Origin: Bacillus_BA songklensis
GTDB taxonomy: Bacteria; Bacillota; Bacilli; Bacillales; Bacillaceae_H
DNA: 64,000 nt
Assembly (NCBI RefSeq): GCF_042649685.1
Contig: NZ_JBHRZT010000032.1
Location: 1 to 64,000 of the forward strand
Direction of reading: 5' to 3'
Part shown: positions 44,747 through 53,241 of the stretch, in pieces
Position numbering within the stretch: position 1 is the stretch's first letter
How the letters are laid out: the number at the start of each line of letters is the position of its first letter
Notes under the pieces: generated by a model
The model's database searches: none
The model's input: only the letters and a program-made list of their open reading frames with translations
What the model was told of the DNA's origin: nothing
Position numbers and translations under genes: made by a program

Positions 44747-45739
44747 ATGCGGGAAACAGTAACAATGAATCAAAAAACGGGACGGTCCATAAATGATGCG
44801 TTTGCTTCTGATTTTGCGAAATCGGTGTTTTTGACCGTTAGCGCCATCATTGTCTTGTCTTTCATCGGAACGAGAATGTTTACTCATATTGATTTGAACC
44901 TTTATGACTATATGGTCGGAACGATTGTCTTTATCGGAGGGTTCTTTTACCGGTTTATCGCATGGGGGGAGAGACCGCCAACTAAAATTTTCATTAAAAA
45001 AAGGCTGAAGCTTCTATTTCGAAAGTCTACCCCGAAAACATCGGTCGATCATCTTGCTGTATACAATTTTATTTGGAGCTGTTTAACGATTGCCTTTTAT
45101 GCAGGAATAGGAAATGGTGTTATATTTAAATTGGTTCCAACATTTTTTCATAAGCAGGCTGGTGTTGTGAACGGAATCGTTTCCGCAATGGGCGGTCTAG
45201 GAGGCTTTTTCCCGCCATTAATTTTAACGACATTATTTAAGCTTACCGGCCATTATGCGATAGGTTTCATGGCATTGTCCGAGATAGCACTGGCAAGCCT
45301 CATTCTTGTCATTTGGATGTATTTTCAAGATAAGCTTGGGTTCTCCAGCCAGGTGATTAATAGTACAGTCGAAGGAATCATGGATACGGACAAAAAAGGA
45401 AACATTATATCGGTCAACCCGGCTTTTACGAAACTTACAGGATATCAAGGTGAAGAAGTCCTCGGGAAAACCCCAAACTTGCTAAAATCCGGTATCCAGG
45501 CGAATGCTTTTTATAACGACATGTGGACTTCCATTGAACAGAAAGGTTTTTGGCAAGGGGATATATGGAACCGCCGCAAGGATGGAAAGAACTATCTTGA
45601 ATGGCTCACGATTAGCGCTATTAAAAATGAAGCAGGGGAAGTTGTCCCGTACGCGGGAATGTTCAGTGACATTACCGATCATAAAGCAAAAAGTGTAAAT
45701 GCGAGGAGGGTTGGGGATGGAGACTTTGCCAGCAAATAA
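44747..45739 (+). CDS. Chimeric membrane/NarK-tail/PAS protein
   Basis: 330 residues with a strong GAGGAGG site. Residues 1-110 carry two membrane helices (SVFLTVSAIIVLSFIGTRMF; MVGTIVFIGGFFYRFIAW) of a type I do not firmly recognise. Residues 111-200 are the last helices of a NarK-type nitrate porter (GIGNGVIFKLVPTFFHKQAG, VSAMGGLGGFFPPLIL). Residues 201-320 are one PAS domain (GIMDTDKKGNIISVNPAFTK) with its PAC segment. The frame overlaps the next gene, a kinase without a sensor domain. Either a deletion fused three genes or this is the sensor half of a two-gene kinase. Confidence 0.6.
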   Translation: MRETVTMNQKTGRSINDAFASDFAKSVFLTVSAIIVLSFIGTRMFTHIDLNLYDYMVGTIVFIGGFFYRFIAWGERPPTKIFIKKRLKLLFRKSTPKTSVDHLAVYNFIWSCLTIAFYAGIGNGVIFKLVPTFFHKQAGVVNGIVSAMGGLGGFFPPLILTTLFKLTGHYAIGFMALSEIALASLILVIWMYFQDKLGFSSQVINSTVEGIMDTDKKGNIISVNPAFTKLTGYQGEEVLGKTPNLLKSGIQANAFYNDMWTSIEQKGFWQGDIWNRRKDGKNYLEWLTISAIKNEAGEVVPYAGMFSDITDHKAKSVNARRVGDGDFASK

Positions 45740-46364
45740 TATAAGCTCCTATATTATTCAATCCCAAGAAGAGGAGATTAAACGGATTGCATTGGAACTT
45801 CATGAAGGCGTCGGCCAAACCCTTTACAGCGTTTTTACCGGGCTGCAATTGATCGAAACAGGAGTTGAGCAGCTCGCTGCGAAAGGCCATATTAGGGAAA
45901 TGGCGCAATTGCTGGAAAAAACCATCCGGGAAATCAGGTTGTTATCCGTTGAATTACACCCTCCTACCCTCACGACGATCGGCTTGGTGCCTGCCGTAAA
46001 AAGCTACGCCAAATTATATACATCAACATATGGAATCGTGGTAGAGATTGATGCAATCGGAAATCAAAAAACGATTCCGAACCAAAGCAACATTGCTTTG
46101 TTTCGCGTATGCCAGGAATCGTTGGCCAATATTGCCAAGTATGCCGATACTTCCTATGCGAAAATAACCTTTACCTGGGAAGAAAACTGCGTAAAAATGG
46201 AGATAAGGGATTCAGGGAAAGGCTTTGACGTTGAAAAAGCATTGAATAAATCTTCCGGCCTGGCAGCTATGAAAGAAAGAATGAATTTGGCTGGAGGGAA
46301 ATGCTTGATAACATCTAAACTAGGAGAAGGGACCTCGATTGAGATTTCCCTTCCCTTAACATAA
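45717..46364 (+). CDS. NreB/NarX-type histidine kinase (HPK7), sensorless
   Basis: 215 residues from the ATG at 45717, spaced from AGGAGG; it overlaps the preceding PAS gene by 23 bases. The HisKA_3 dimerisation domain with phospho-His is in RIALELHEGVGQTLYSVF. The HATPase region shows FRVCQESLANIAKYAD, DSGKGFD and GLAAMKERMNLAGG. No sensor domain or iron-sulfur Cys cluster is present, so the preceding PAS protein may supply input. A terminator follows at 46369. Confidence 0.82.
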   Translation: METLPANNISSYIIQSQEEEIKRIALELHEGVGQTLYSVFTGLQLIETGVEQLAAKGHIREMAQLLEKTIREIRLLSVELHPPTLTTIGLVPAVKSYAKLYTSTYGIVVEIDAIGNQKTIPNQSNIALFRVCQESLANIAKYADTSYAKITFTWEENCVKMEIRDSGKGFDVEKALNKSSGLAAMKERMNLAGGKCLITSKLGEGTSIEISLPLT

Positions 46365-46368
46365 GTTT

Positions 46369-46394
46369 AGCTCCCATTAAACGGGGGCTTTTCT
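46369..46394 (+). terminator. Terminator after the first kinase
   Basis: AGCTCCC and GGGGGCT with a short loop, then TTTTCT. Confidence 0.6.
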
Positions 46395-46427
46395 CTACCT
46401 CCGCTTTTAAATGGGGGTTATTGCATA

Positions 46428-46534
46428 TTGTCAAGGAAATAAAAGGAAATCTGATGGAGAAGCTTCAGATGAAAACAAGACCTGAGCTTGTGGCTTATGC
46501 TTTAAAAAAGGGGCTGCTTGGTTATGGGATGTAA
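46428..46534 (+). pseudogene. nreC-type response regulator, C-terminal remnant
   Basis: The frame KEIKGNLMEKLQMKTRPELV and then YALKKGLLGYGM is the last helix and tail of a LuxR/NarL-type DNA-binding domain. The family usually reads KTHKxNIMEKLxxKxRxELVxYALKKGL. The receiver domain and the first helices are gone. It sits where nreC is expected after the first kinase. Confidence 0.7.
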
Positions 46535-46549
46535 AGGAAAAGAACAATT

Positions 46550-47002
46550 ATGGATGAGTTGATAAAAAACCAACAGGTTGTTGAAGAGTGTGATAAACTG
46601 TTGCATCTTGTCTCCTGTGACTTTGTCGGGCTTGCTTTCCAAAATAAAGTGGGACCTGATGTAAGATGGCATTATGCTATAGGAAACCGTAATGATAAGT
46701 ATCAAAGAATCGCCGTCCGGTACGGAAAAGGAATTGCTGGAAGAGTGATCTCAACCGGAAGATCGATAATCGTGGACGATTTCCCGAATCATATACAAGG
46801 AAAAGTGCTGGAATATCCGATCATGCTTGCTGAAAATCTTGTTTCAGCGTATGCTGTGCCTCTATTTTGTAATGGTATCCCAAGAGGTGTTTTATTAGTG
46901 GGACGAAGAGCAAAGTATCCGTTTATAGAAAAGAAACAGCTGTATGTGGACCAGTCTGCGAAAAATTTGGAAGGGATCGTAACGACTCTAATGAAGCTTT
47001 GA
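46550..47002 (+). CDS. nreA: GAF-domain protein, NreA-like nitrate receptor
   Basis: 150 residues, a single GAF domain: LLHLVSCDFVGLAFQN, DVRWHYAIGNRNDKYQRI, VRYGKGIAGRVISTGRSI, AVPLFCNGIPRGVLLVGRR. Size and position just before an NreB-type kinase match NreA. NreA in staphylococci binds nitrate and controls NreB phosphorylation. An AAAGGAAAAG site precedes the ATG. The nitrate-binding residues cannot be checked here. Confidence 0.7.
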   Translation: MDELIKNQQVVEECDKLLHLVSCDFVGLAFQNKVGPDVRWHYAIGNRNDKYQRIAVRYGKGIAGRVISTGRSIIVDDFPNHIQGKVLEYPIMLAENLVSAYAVPLFCNGIPRGVLLVGRRAKYPFIEKKQLYVDQSAKNLEGIVTTLMKL

Positions 47003-47017
47003 GCAGGAGGTATGTCG

Positions 47018-48370
47018 ATGGACAGTTTTACGCAGCAGGATAAAGCGAATAGGCTTGCTCCTGATTCCACTGATGAAACCATTCTTGTAAATGAATCAGG
47101 TACCATCTCTTTTATAAATAAGAGGGCCGGCAAAAGGTTTGGGTATAAAAATAACTCTGCCGTCGGACTAAAGATTCAGGCCCTTCTCCCGAAACTCAAC
47201 CTTGATGAGCTTGAAGAAGGAGTGATAGTTCAGCAGTATGGAACCCCTAGAAAAGGAAAGACTTTTCCGTTGTTTTTAAGAATGAATTCTTTTTTGCTCA
47301 ATGGGGCAACTTTTTTTCTGCTTGTCTTTTATAATGTGAGAAATCATCCAAAGCTTCGGAAAGAACTATCACAGCCTTTAAAAGAATTGGTCGATCTAAA
47401 GTTTGCCCTTGATGCCTCATCGATTGTAGCGATTACGGATCAAAGAGGAATTATTAATTATGTAAATGACCAGTTTTGTCGAATTTCAAAGTATACAAGG
47501 GAAGAGCTAATAGGCCAGGATCATCGGATTGTGAATTCAGGCTTTCATTCAAAAGAATTCTTTAAAGAAATGTGGCGAACGATTTCTTCTGGTGAAGTGT
47601 GGAAGGGTGAAATAAAAAACAGGGCAAAGGATGGTATGTTTTACTGGGTGGATACGACCATTGTTCCTTTTTTAAACGAAAAGGGAAAACCATATCAATA
47701 TCTTGCGATACGATATGAAATTACGGAGAGAAAACGAGTAGAAGAAGAATTACAGAGAATGATGACAAGAATCATTGACGTACAGGAAGAGGAGAGAAAG
47801 AGACTATCCAGGAACCTGCATGATGGAATAGGTCAAAATTTATACAGTCATCTTATCACCATTAGCCGCTTAAATGCCGAAATTGATCATCCATTGCTCG
47901 AACAAATGCAGCAGGAAGCAACCCAATTGATTGAAGAAGTTCGTGAAATATCCTGGGATCTTCGTCCATCCGTATTAGATGACCTTGGATTGGTGCCAGC
48001 CATCCGATCCTTTCTTTCCCGTTTTTCTGACTATTATAAGATCGACGTTTTCTTTGATTGTGTTTTGCAACGACGCCTCGGAATCAATGATGAAATTACG
48101 ATTTATCGGATTATTCAAGAAGCTCTTACAAATATACGTAAATATGCAGAAACAGATGAAGCTGCTGTTACAATTAGAGAATTGGACAGTGTTGTCCGGG
48201 TCGTGATTGAAGACAAGGGAAAGGGTTTTGAATCGAAGAAAGTTTCCCGCGGTGTTGGTCTGTTCAGTATGGAGGAAAGGGCGCGTGCAGTTGGAGGAAC
48301 TCTTCAAATCCATTCAGCCCCGGAAAAAGGTACAAAAATCACGTTAGAAATGCCGTTTCAAGGGACATGA
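47018..48370 (+). CDS. nreB: NreB-like histidine kinase with two PAS domains
   Basis: 450 residues from the ATG at 47018 (AGGAGG, 7-base spacing; an ATG two codons earlier is too close). There are two PAS segments (ILVNESGTISFINKRAGKRF; IVAITDQRGIINYVNDQFCR), then HisKA_3 with RKRLSRNLHDGIGQNLYSHL and HATPase with QEALTNIRKYAE, DKGKGFES and GLFSMEERARAVGG. Staphylococcal NreB holds a [4Fe-4S] oxygen sensor with four N-terminal Cys. That Cys cluster is absent here, so the signal must differ. The stop overlaps the start of a lost nreC (ATGA). Confidence 0.82.
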   Translation: MDSFTQQDKANRLAPDSTDETILVNESGTISFINKRAGKRFGYKNNSAVGLKIQALLPKLNLDELEEGVIVQQYGTPRKGKTFPLFLRMNSFLLNGATFFLLVFYNVRNHPKLRKELSQPLKELVDLKFALDASSIVAITDQRGIINYVNDQFCRISKYTREELIGQDHRIVNSGFHSKEFFKEMWRTISSGEVWKGEIKNRAKDGMFYWVDTTIVPFLNEKGKPYQYLAIRYEITERKRVEEELQRMMTRIIDVQEEERKRLSRNLHDGIGQNLYSHLITISRLNAEIDHPLLEQMQQEATQLIEEVREISWDLRPSVLDDLGLVPAIRSFLSRFSDYYKIDVFFDCVLQRRLGINDEITIYRIIQEALTNIRKYAETDEAAVTIRELDSVVRVVIEDKGKGFESKKVSRGVGLFSMEERARAVGGTLQIHSAPEKGTKITLEMPFQGT

Positions 48371-48417
48371 AACGCATTTTAACGTTAAGAAGGTGTCCCA
48401 TAAGTTCAAAAAAATGA
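48367..48417 (+). pseudogene. nreC start, cut off by a repeat end
   Basis: An ATG overlaps the nreB stop and opens MKRILTLRR, like the first residues of a response regulator. After about seven codons it enters AAGGTGTCCCATAAGTTC, the complement of the GGGACA-ended repeat family, and stops. The regulator was deleted from here onward. Confidence 0.5.
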
Positions 48418-48641
48418 TGGGTTTTATGTTTTATGCAAAATGGGACCGTCAATCTGCACCTGAACACGATGTAGATTTAATTGTATGTGATGCCACAGAA
48501 CTAAATGCAGTAGAACGTTTCCTTATCGGCAGTGTGTCTGAACACATATTGCGTTATGCAAAATGTGATGTACTGGTTGTTAGAACGCCTAAGGAAGAGG
48601 AACAAGAATTACAGCCTGTACAATCAGAATTAGCAAAATAA
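48390..48641 (+). pseudogene. Universal stress protein (UspA), C-terminal fragment
   Basis: The last ~65 residues of a UspA fold remain: HDVDLIVCDATELNAVERFL, the IGSVSEHILRYAKCDVLVVR ATP-binding and dimer strand, and a short acidic tail. The N-terminal half is lost at the repeat junction near 48400. There is no ribosome binding site at the first ATG. Confidence 0.8.
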
Positions 48642-49040
48642 AATTGAAGGAAAAGCGATTGTTGTAACAGGACATAATTTATTTGCATTGGAACTTCCTG
48701 AAGCGAATATGGAATCTGACGAAACGTTACTTACAGGTTTTCATCATCAAACCGTCATCGGTCTAGCTCCTGAAATTATCCAAGCTGTAAAGGATAAAAA
48801 GATTAAACGTTTCTTTGTGATTGCCGGCTGTGACGCTCCAGGCAAAGGTGGAGAATATTATCGTTCATTGGCAACATCCTTGCCTCCTGAAACGGTTATT
48901 TTAACGACATCCTGCGGCAAATTCCGTTTCAATGATGTAGATTACGGAACCGTACCGGGGACAGACATCCCGCGTTACATTGACTTAGGTCAATGTAATA
49001 ACTCGGTTTCGACTGTGAAAATTGCACTAATCAATCTATT
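48642..49040 (+). pseudogene. hcp: hcp (hybrid cluster protein), twice-deleted fragment
   Basis: EGKAIVVTGHNLFALE joins LPEANMESDETLLTGFHHQT across an internal deletion. The C-terminal part follows: FFVIAGCDAPGKGGEYY, TVILTTSCGKFRFND and RYIDLGQCNNSVSTVKIAL. Hcp is an anaerobic NO or hydroxylamine reductase. The N-terminal Cys cluster and the middle are missing. At about 49040 the frame changes to a nirB-type start. Confidence 0.85.
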
Positions 49041-49338
49041 AAAAATCTCTTCCGGTCAATTTAATATTACAATTTTGGGTGACGAGCCCTATCCAAACTA
49101 TAACCGAATTCAGTTATCAACCGTCCTTCAAGGTGATACAACATTAAATGATATTATTATGAACGATTGGGATTGGTACAAAGAAAACGATATTCAGTTA
49201 TATACAGGAGAAATAGCAATCAAAATCGATGTCGAAGAAAAGCGTGTCCTTTCAGATAAAGGACGTGTGTTGGAATATGATGAACTTAATATTGCCACTG
49301 GTTCAAGCAATGACCGTAAGCGACCTTGTTCCTCCTGA
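49041..49338 (+). pseudogene. nirB/nasD N-terminal fragment fused in frame to hcp
   Basis: FNITILGDEPYPNYNRIQLS and MNDWDWYKENDIQLYTGE are residues 30-90 of the NirB/NasD FAD domain, close to the genes at 35747 and 40983 but not identical. The fragment ends at IATGSS followed by a hairpin. The open frame runs through hcp into this piece, so a 216-codon chimera could be translated in principle. Confidence 0.85.
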
Positions 49339-49360
49339 TTAGAAAAACAAGATCGCTTAC
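49316..49360. terminator. Hairpin GTAAGCGA(C/T)CTTGTT, copy 1
   Basis: GTAAGCGACCTTGTT and AACAAGATCGCTTAC pair with one wobble mismatch around 15 bases. A related stem stands at 50188-50231. Confidence 0.55.
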
Positions 49361-49394
49361 ACTCGTTCCTCACTCTTAAATTTCTTTTTGTTTA

Positions 49395-49661
49395 TTACGC
49401 ATGATGATTACGGTTGCCACGCATTCTTCTCATAATAAAGCTTACAATCAAAGCTAAAAGGACGGCACCAATGATGGCTGGGATAAGCTCAAAGCCGCCA
49501 ACTTCCGGTCCAAAGTCTCCAAGGATAGCTGTTCCTAACCATGCTCCAATAAAACCAGCGATAATATTTCCAATAATACCTCCTGGAATATCACGCCCTG
49601 TTAACAGGCTTGCTACCCAGCCAATAATGCCGCCAATAATTAAACTCCATATGAATGACAT
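49395..49661 (-). CDS. GlsB/YeaQ/YmgE-family membrane stress protein
   Basis: 88 residues with three membrane helices full of Gly: SLIIGGIIGWVASLLTGRD, GGIIGNIIAGFIGAWLG and IPAIIGAVLLALIVSFIMR. This is the transglycosylase-associated/GlsB family, often under general-stress control in Bacillus. An AAAAGGAGGTAA site precedes the ATG. No enzymatic role is known. Confidence 0.9.
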   Translation of the reverse strand: MSFIWSLIIGGIIGWVASLLTGRDIPGGIIGNIIAGFIGAWLGTAILGDFGPEVGGFELIPAIIGAVLLALIVSFIMRRMRGNRNHHA

Positions 49662-49806
49662 AAATGATTACCTCCTTTTAGATTATCTTCGTTTATTTGT
49701 TTTTACCCAAAAAGGAGGGAAGTTATTCGGGAGAAGATTTTTTTTCTCATAACCTCGTTTATGTCAAATCCTCTTGGACATATTAATCTTCGTGGAGGTG
49801 ATAACA

Positions 49807-49986
49807 ATGGTAACCAATCAACAGCCAAAGAAAACTGAAGCCGGAGCAAACGTCTATAAAGTAGAACAACAAGGCGGTGCATTTACACCTAATGACTTTG
49901 GAACAGAATTCGCAAGTGAGGAAACAGTAACGCAACGATTAAACGCTCAAGAAGCAGCTAAAAAGGGCCAAAATGCTGGTCAATAA
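49807..49986 (+). CDS. Gamma-type small acid-soluble spore protein (SspE-like)
   Basis: 59 residues from the ATG at 49807 (GTGGAGGTGATA site). The sequence is rich in Gln, Asn and Ala with the gamma-SASP/GPR cleavage block FGTEFASEETV. Normal SspE has two such repeats; only one is present here, so this is a short or divergent member. SASP-gamma is an amino-acid store in the spore core. Confidence 0.7.
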   Translation: MVTNQQPKKTEAGANVYKVEQQGGAFTPNDFGTEFASEETVTQRLNAQEAAKKGQNAGQ

Positions 49987-50187
49987 CAAAACTAACAAAC
50001 AAAGGGTATTTTCAACGAGTATGGGAATACCCTTTTCAATAGGTAAACCGGGTATAAATATTATAGCCTTATTCCACTAAACCACCTCTATCTATATTTT
50101 CCATTCCAGATCAGTTGGAAGATAAGATGATAAAACGATAGATTAACAAGTAAAGTGAAAGGATAAAAAAATGAATAAGGAAACAGT

Positions 50188-50236
50188 GTAAGCGATCTTG
50201 TTATTCTAGAGAGAATGAATAAGATCGCTTATTGTT
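50188..50236. terminator. Hairpin GTAAGCGATCTTGTT, copy 2
   Basis: TAAGCGATCTT and AAGATCGCTTA form an 11-base stem with inner pairing of ATTCT and AGAAT. The core matches the hairpin at 49316. The rest of 49987-50311 has no gene. Confidence 0.55.
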
Positions 50237-50311
50237 GTTAAAAACCTTCTTGAAGCTGTTTAGTTGACATAACACCCATTAGAAGAAGTTACTCGTACAA
50301 AAATCCTTTGA

Positions 50312-50539
50312 TTACCGAGGAGTTTTTTTTGTTTTACAAAGTGCATACGAATGCAAACTACACGCATTAGGCCCCCGCATATACAAATTGATAAGTTTGT
50401 CGAGATCCTGACTGCACTTGATTGTTTTTTCATCTAAAAATCCGTAATTTATACCTAGATCCATCAATTCTTTTCTTTTGTTAACAATATAATCTGGTAA
50501 GTCTTCTATTTGATCTGCTGCAAAGAATGTGGTTGACAT
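50312..50539 (-). CDS. Spo0E-family aspartyl-phosphate phosphatase
   Basis: 75 residues. VNKRKELMDLGINYGFLDEK and KCSQDLDKLINLYM contain the Spo0E signature SQxLD, which removes phosphate from Spo0A~P and delays sporulation. The start has a GAGGTGAG site. The tail after MRGPNACS is longer than usual and Cys-containing. Its family places it in the sporulation phosphorelay. Confidence 0.85.
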   Translation of the reverse strand: MSTTFFAADQIEDLPDYIVNKRKELMDLGINYGFLDEKTIKCSQDLDKLINLYMRGPNACSLHSYALCKTKKTPR

Positions 50540-50832
50540 TGTTTCTTCTCACCTCATCGAAATTTTTCGGTCCCTAGGGCGTCCAGTAGGTCGATAATGA
50601 AGATAGAGACTATAAGAATATTATGAGTAAGATAAGACAAAATGAAAATAGTTATGACAAATGATGTCAAAACATTACAAAAATTTAAAAACAACGTACT
50701 ATTTATGAAGATAAAGAAACCTCTTACTGTTACATTATGAAGGGTTTCCTCTTTACTATTCATCCAAAATTTTCAAGGTATCGGCCGTTTAGATAAAAGG
50801 AATCTTAAGGATGTACAAGGAGGTGAAGACAG

Positions 50833-51060
50833 ATGTCAAACCGCAGTGGCGGCCGTAACCGCTTATTAGTACAAGGTGCAGAACTAGCAATTGAGCAATT
50901 AAAATATGAAATCGCGACTGAATTTGGTGTGCAGCTTGGAGCAGACCAAACAGCTCGTGCAAACGGTTCAGTAGGTGGCGAGATCACAAAGCGTCTTGTT
51001 GCGACAGCCCAATCTCAATTATCAGGGCAAGTACCTGGCGCAGCTGGTACGTCTCGCTAA
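50833..51060 (+). CDS. Alpha/beta-type small acid-soluble spore protein
   Basis: 75 residues: LEQLKYEIA-type core (EQLKYEIATEFGVQLG), the GPR protease site TEFGV, and GSVGGEITKRLVATAQ are the family signatures. These proteins coat spore DNA and protect it from UV and heat. An AAGGAGGTGA site precedes the ATG. A terminator follows at 51111. The DNA from 50540 to 50832 shows no gene on either strand that I can support. Confidence 0.95.
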   Translation: MSNRSGGRNRLLVQGAELAIEQLKYEIATEFGVQLGADQTARANGSVGGEITKRLVATAQSQLSGQVPGAAGTSR

Positions 51061-51110
51061 CGAATGTTTAAACATAACAAGTAAAATGAAATATTCCAAT
51101 ATGGCTTAGG

Positions 51111-51135
51111 CTACCTACTGACGTAGGTAGTCTTT
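51111..51135 (+). terminator. SASP gene terminator
   Basis: CTACCTAC, TGAC loop, GTAGGTAG, then TCTTT. Confidence 0.75.
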
Positions 51136-51478
51136 AAGTTGTTATATGTATTGGAACAACATATATGGTTTCCTTATTCATACCTAAATATGTAAAGAAT
51201 TTAGGAGTGAGTGATATTACATTGAATAGTGGAAATAAGTATGATTAGAAATCAAAAAATATGGAATTTGGGACACTTGGGATAATCTACAAGATGGCTA
51301 TGAACAACAAAGGCGAGATTTTTTGCAACAGAATCTTTTACTTATAAAGTGGATGGGCAAAATATTGTGAAAGTGGATGGTCCTTTTTTTTCTATGTTCC
51401 TTATTATAGAAAGAAAAGGTAGTCCCTATCTACTACATTTTCTATTCAAACAGGCTGTTTTTAGAGAGGAGAAAGCCA

Positions 51479-51673
51479 ATGAAATTTGCCTTTTTACTAG
51501 TCATTACGATTGGTGTTGTATCACTCCTGAGTACGATATTCGTTGCAAGAAACGTGGAGGCAAACTATGGTAAGTCTACTAAGCGGAATGTAACGAATTT
51601 ATCCGCTATCTATATCGTACTTCTTTTAGGCCTTCTTATAGGAGTCACGTGGTATGCAATTGTCACCTTATAG
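51479..51673 (+). CDS. Small two-helix membrane protein, unknown
   Basis: 64 residues with a strong AGAGGAGAAAG site. Helix 1 is FAFLLVITIGVVSLLSTIFV and helix 2 is LSAIYIVLLLGLLIGVTWYA, with a short polar loop between. I do not recognise the family. The upstream stretch 51136-51478 has only short broken frames. Confidence 0.55.
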   Translation: MKFAFLLVITIGVVSLLSTIFVARNVEANYGKSTKRNVTNLSAIYIVLLLGLLIGVTWYAIVTL

Positions 51674-51757
51674 AGGCCATTCAACGAAATTTTACTTTAA
51701 TGATCCGCTTTACTATAATGATATAAATAAAGAAATGATGGTAGGGATGGAATTTAA

Positions 51758-53206
51758 ATGGAATGGAAACCCGATCGTACGGATAAAAAACCTATTTACA
51801 AACAAATTGCAGACTATATTGAACGTGAGATTTCTTCGGGAGCATTCTCCCCAGGCAGTTTGTTGCCCTCGGAACGTGCTTTAGCAAAAGAGCTGCAAGT
51901 CAATCGCAGCACGGTAGTAGCCGCATATGAGGAACTGCAATCGCTTGGAATAGTAGAGAGGAAAAAAGGAAGCGGAACACGTGTAAGCACAGATATATGG
52001 GGGATATCACATAAACGTATCCCAAACTGGGACCGCTATGTAGAGGACGGTTCTTTTCTTCCTAATCTTCCTTTGGTTCAGCGAATTCGCATGGAAACTC
52101 AAAAGAAGGATCTGATTAATTTGGCTAGCGGTGAATTGTCGCCGGATTTGTTTCCAATCGATCAATTTCGTACTATCCTCTCAGATCAGCCATTTATGGG
52201 TCATCTTGGCTATGATCATCCACAAGGGAACGAGATCTTAAGGGAAACGATATCCTCACATATTAAAGAATACAAGAATATAGATACAAGTTCTTCTTCT
52301 ATTCTTATTACGTCCGGTGCTCAACAAGCTCTCCATCTCATTGTTCAATGCTTGCTTAAGCCGGGAGATGCTGTTGCCATTGAGGATCCGTCTTATTGTT
52401 TTTCCCTTCCGATTTTCCAGTCTGCCGGGCTAAGAACCTTCCTTTTGCCTGTGGACGAACATGGAATAGATCCGGATGATCTTATATGTCTACACAAGAA
52501 GCATCGAATCCGAATGGTTTTTTTAAATCCAGATCATCAAAACCCTACGGGAACTTCCCTTCCTTTTACACGCCGTAAAAAAATTCTGGAATTATCATCT
52601 GAGTTTGGTATCCCGATTATAGAAGATGATCCTTATAGTTTAACTTCCTTCAATGGGGAAGTAAACTCAACTCTAAAATCGATGGATCATAACGGGAATA
52701 TTCTATATATTAGCTCCTTATCGAAAATCGTAGCATCGGGGTTGCGAATCGGATGGATTATTGGCCCCCCGCAGGTGATTCAACGCCTGGCAGACGCAAA
52801 ACAGCAAGTGGACTTTGGACACAGTATTTTTCCTCAATGGGTAGCCAATCAATTTTTGGAGTCAAAGCACTTTAACACACATATCCGTATGCTTCGAAAG
52901 CAGCTCAAGCAGCGAAGGGACCAAATAATCTCCAGTCTTGATGAATTTTTAAATGGCCAAATTGAATGTTTTATTCCAGAAGGCGGAATCCATATGTGGT
53001 GCAAGGTAAATGGTTCCATTAATGAATATCATTTACTTGAAGAATCCATGAAAAAGGGAGTGACCTTCGTTCCGGGAAATGTTTTTGGTTCAAAAAAGGG
53101 GTATGTACGCTTTACTTTTGGCAGAGGGGAAGCAAACTTGATTCAGGAAGGCATTTCAAGGTTTGCGGATGCATTAAAAAGCATTCAATCTAATCAACGA
53201 TCATAA
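51758..53206 (+). CDS. MocR/GabR-type regulator (GntR helix-turn-helix plus aminotransferase domain)
   Basis: 482 residues. The N-terminal winged helix (PIYKQIADYIEREISSGAF, LPSERALAKELQVNRSTVVA) is followed by a fold-type I aminotransferase domain. That domain has ITSGAQQALHLIVQ, LNPDHQNPTGTSL and the PLP lysine in YISSLSKIVASGLRIGWI. Such regulators sense amino acids or PLP-bound ligands. It may act on its own promoter or on a gene outside the window. A terminator follows at 53242. Confidence 0.88.
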   Translation: MEWKPDRTDKKPIYKQIADYIEREISSGAFSPGSLLPSERALAKELQVNRSTVVAAYEELQSLGIVERKKGSGTRVSTDIWGISHKRIPNWDRYVEDGSFLPNLPLVQRIRMETQKKDLINLASGELSPDLFPIDQFRTILSDQPFMGHLGYDHPQGNEILRETISSHIKEYKNIDTSSSSILITSGAQQALHLIVQCLLKPGDAVAIEDPSYCFSLPIFQSAGLRTFLLPVDEHGIDPDDLICLHKKHRIRMVFLNPDHQNPTGTSLPFTRRKKILELSSEFGIPIIEDDPYSLTSFNGEVNSTLKSMDHNGNILYISSLSKIVASGLRIGWIIGPPQVIQRLADAKQQVDFGHSIFPQWVANQFLESKHFNTHIRMLRKQLKQRRDQIISSLDEFLNGQIECFIPEGGIHMWCKVNGSINEYHLLEESMKKGVTFVPGNVFGSKKGYVRFTFGRGEANLIQEGISRFADALKSIQSNQRS

Positions 53207-53241
53207 ACGATGGGATAAAACGACCTTATAAAGTTGTATTT

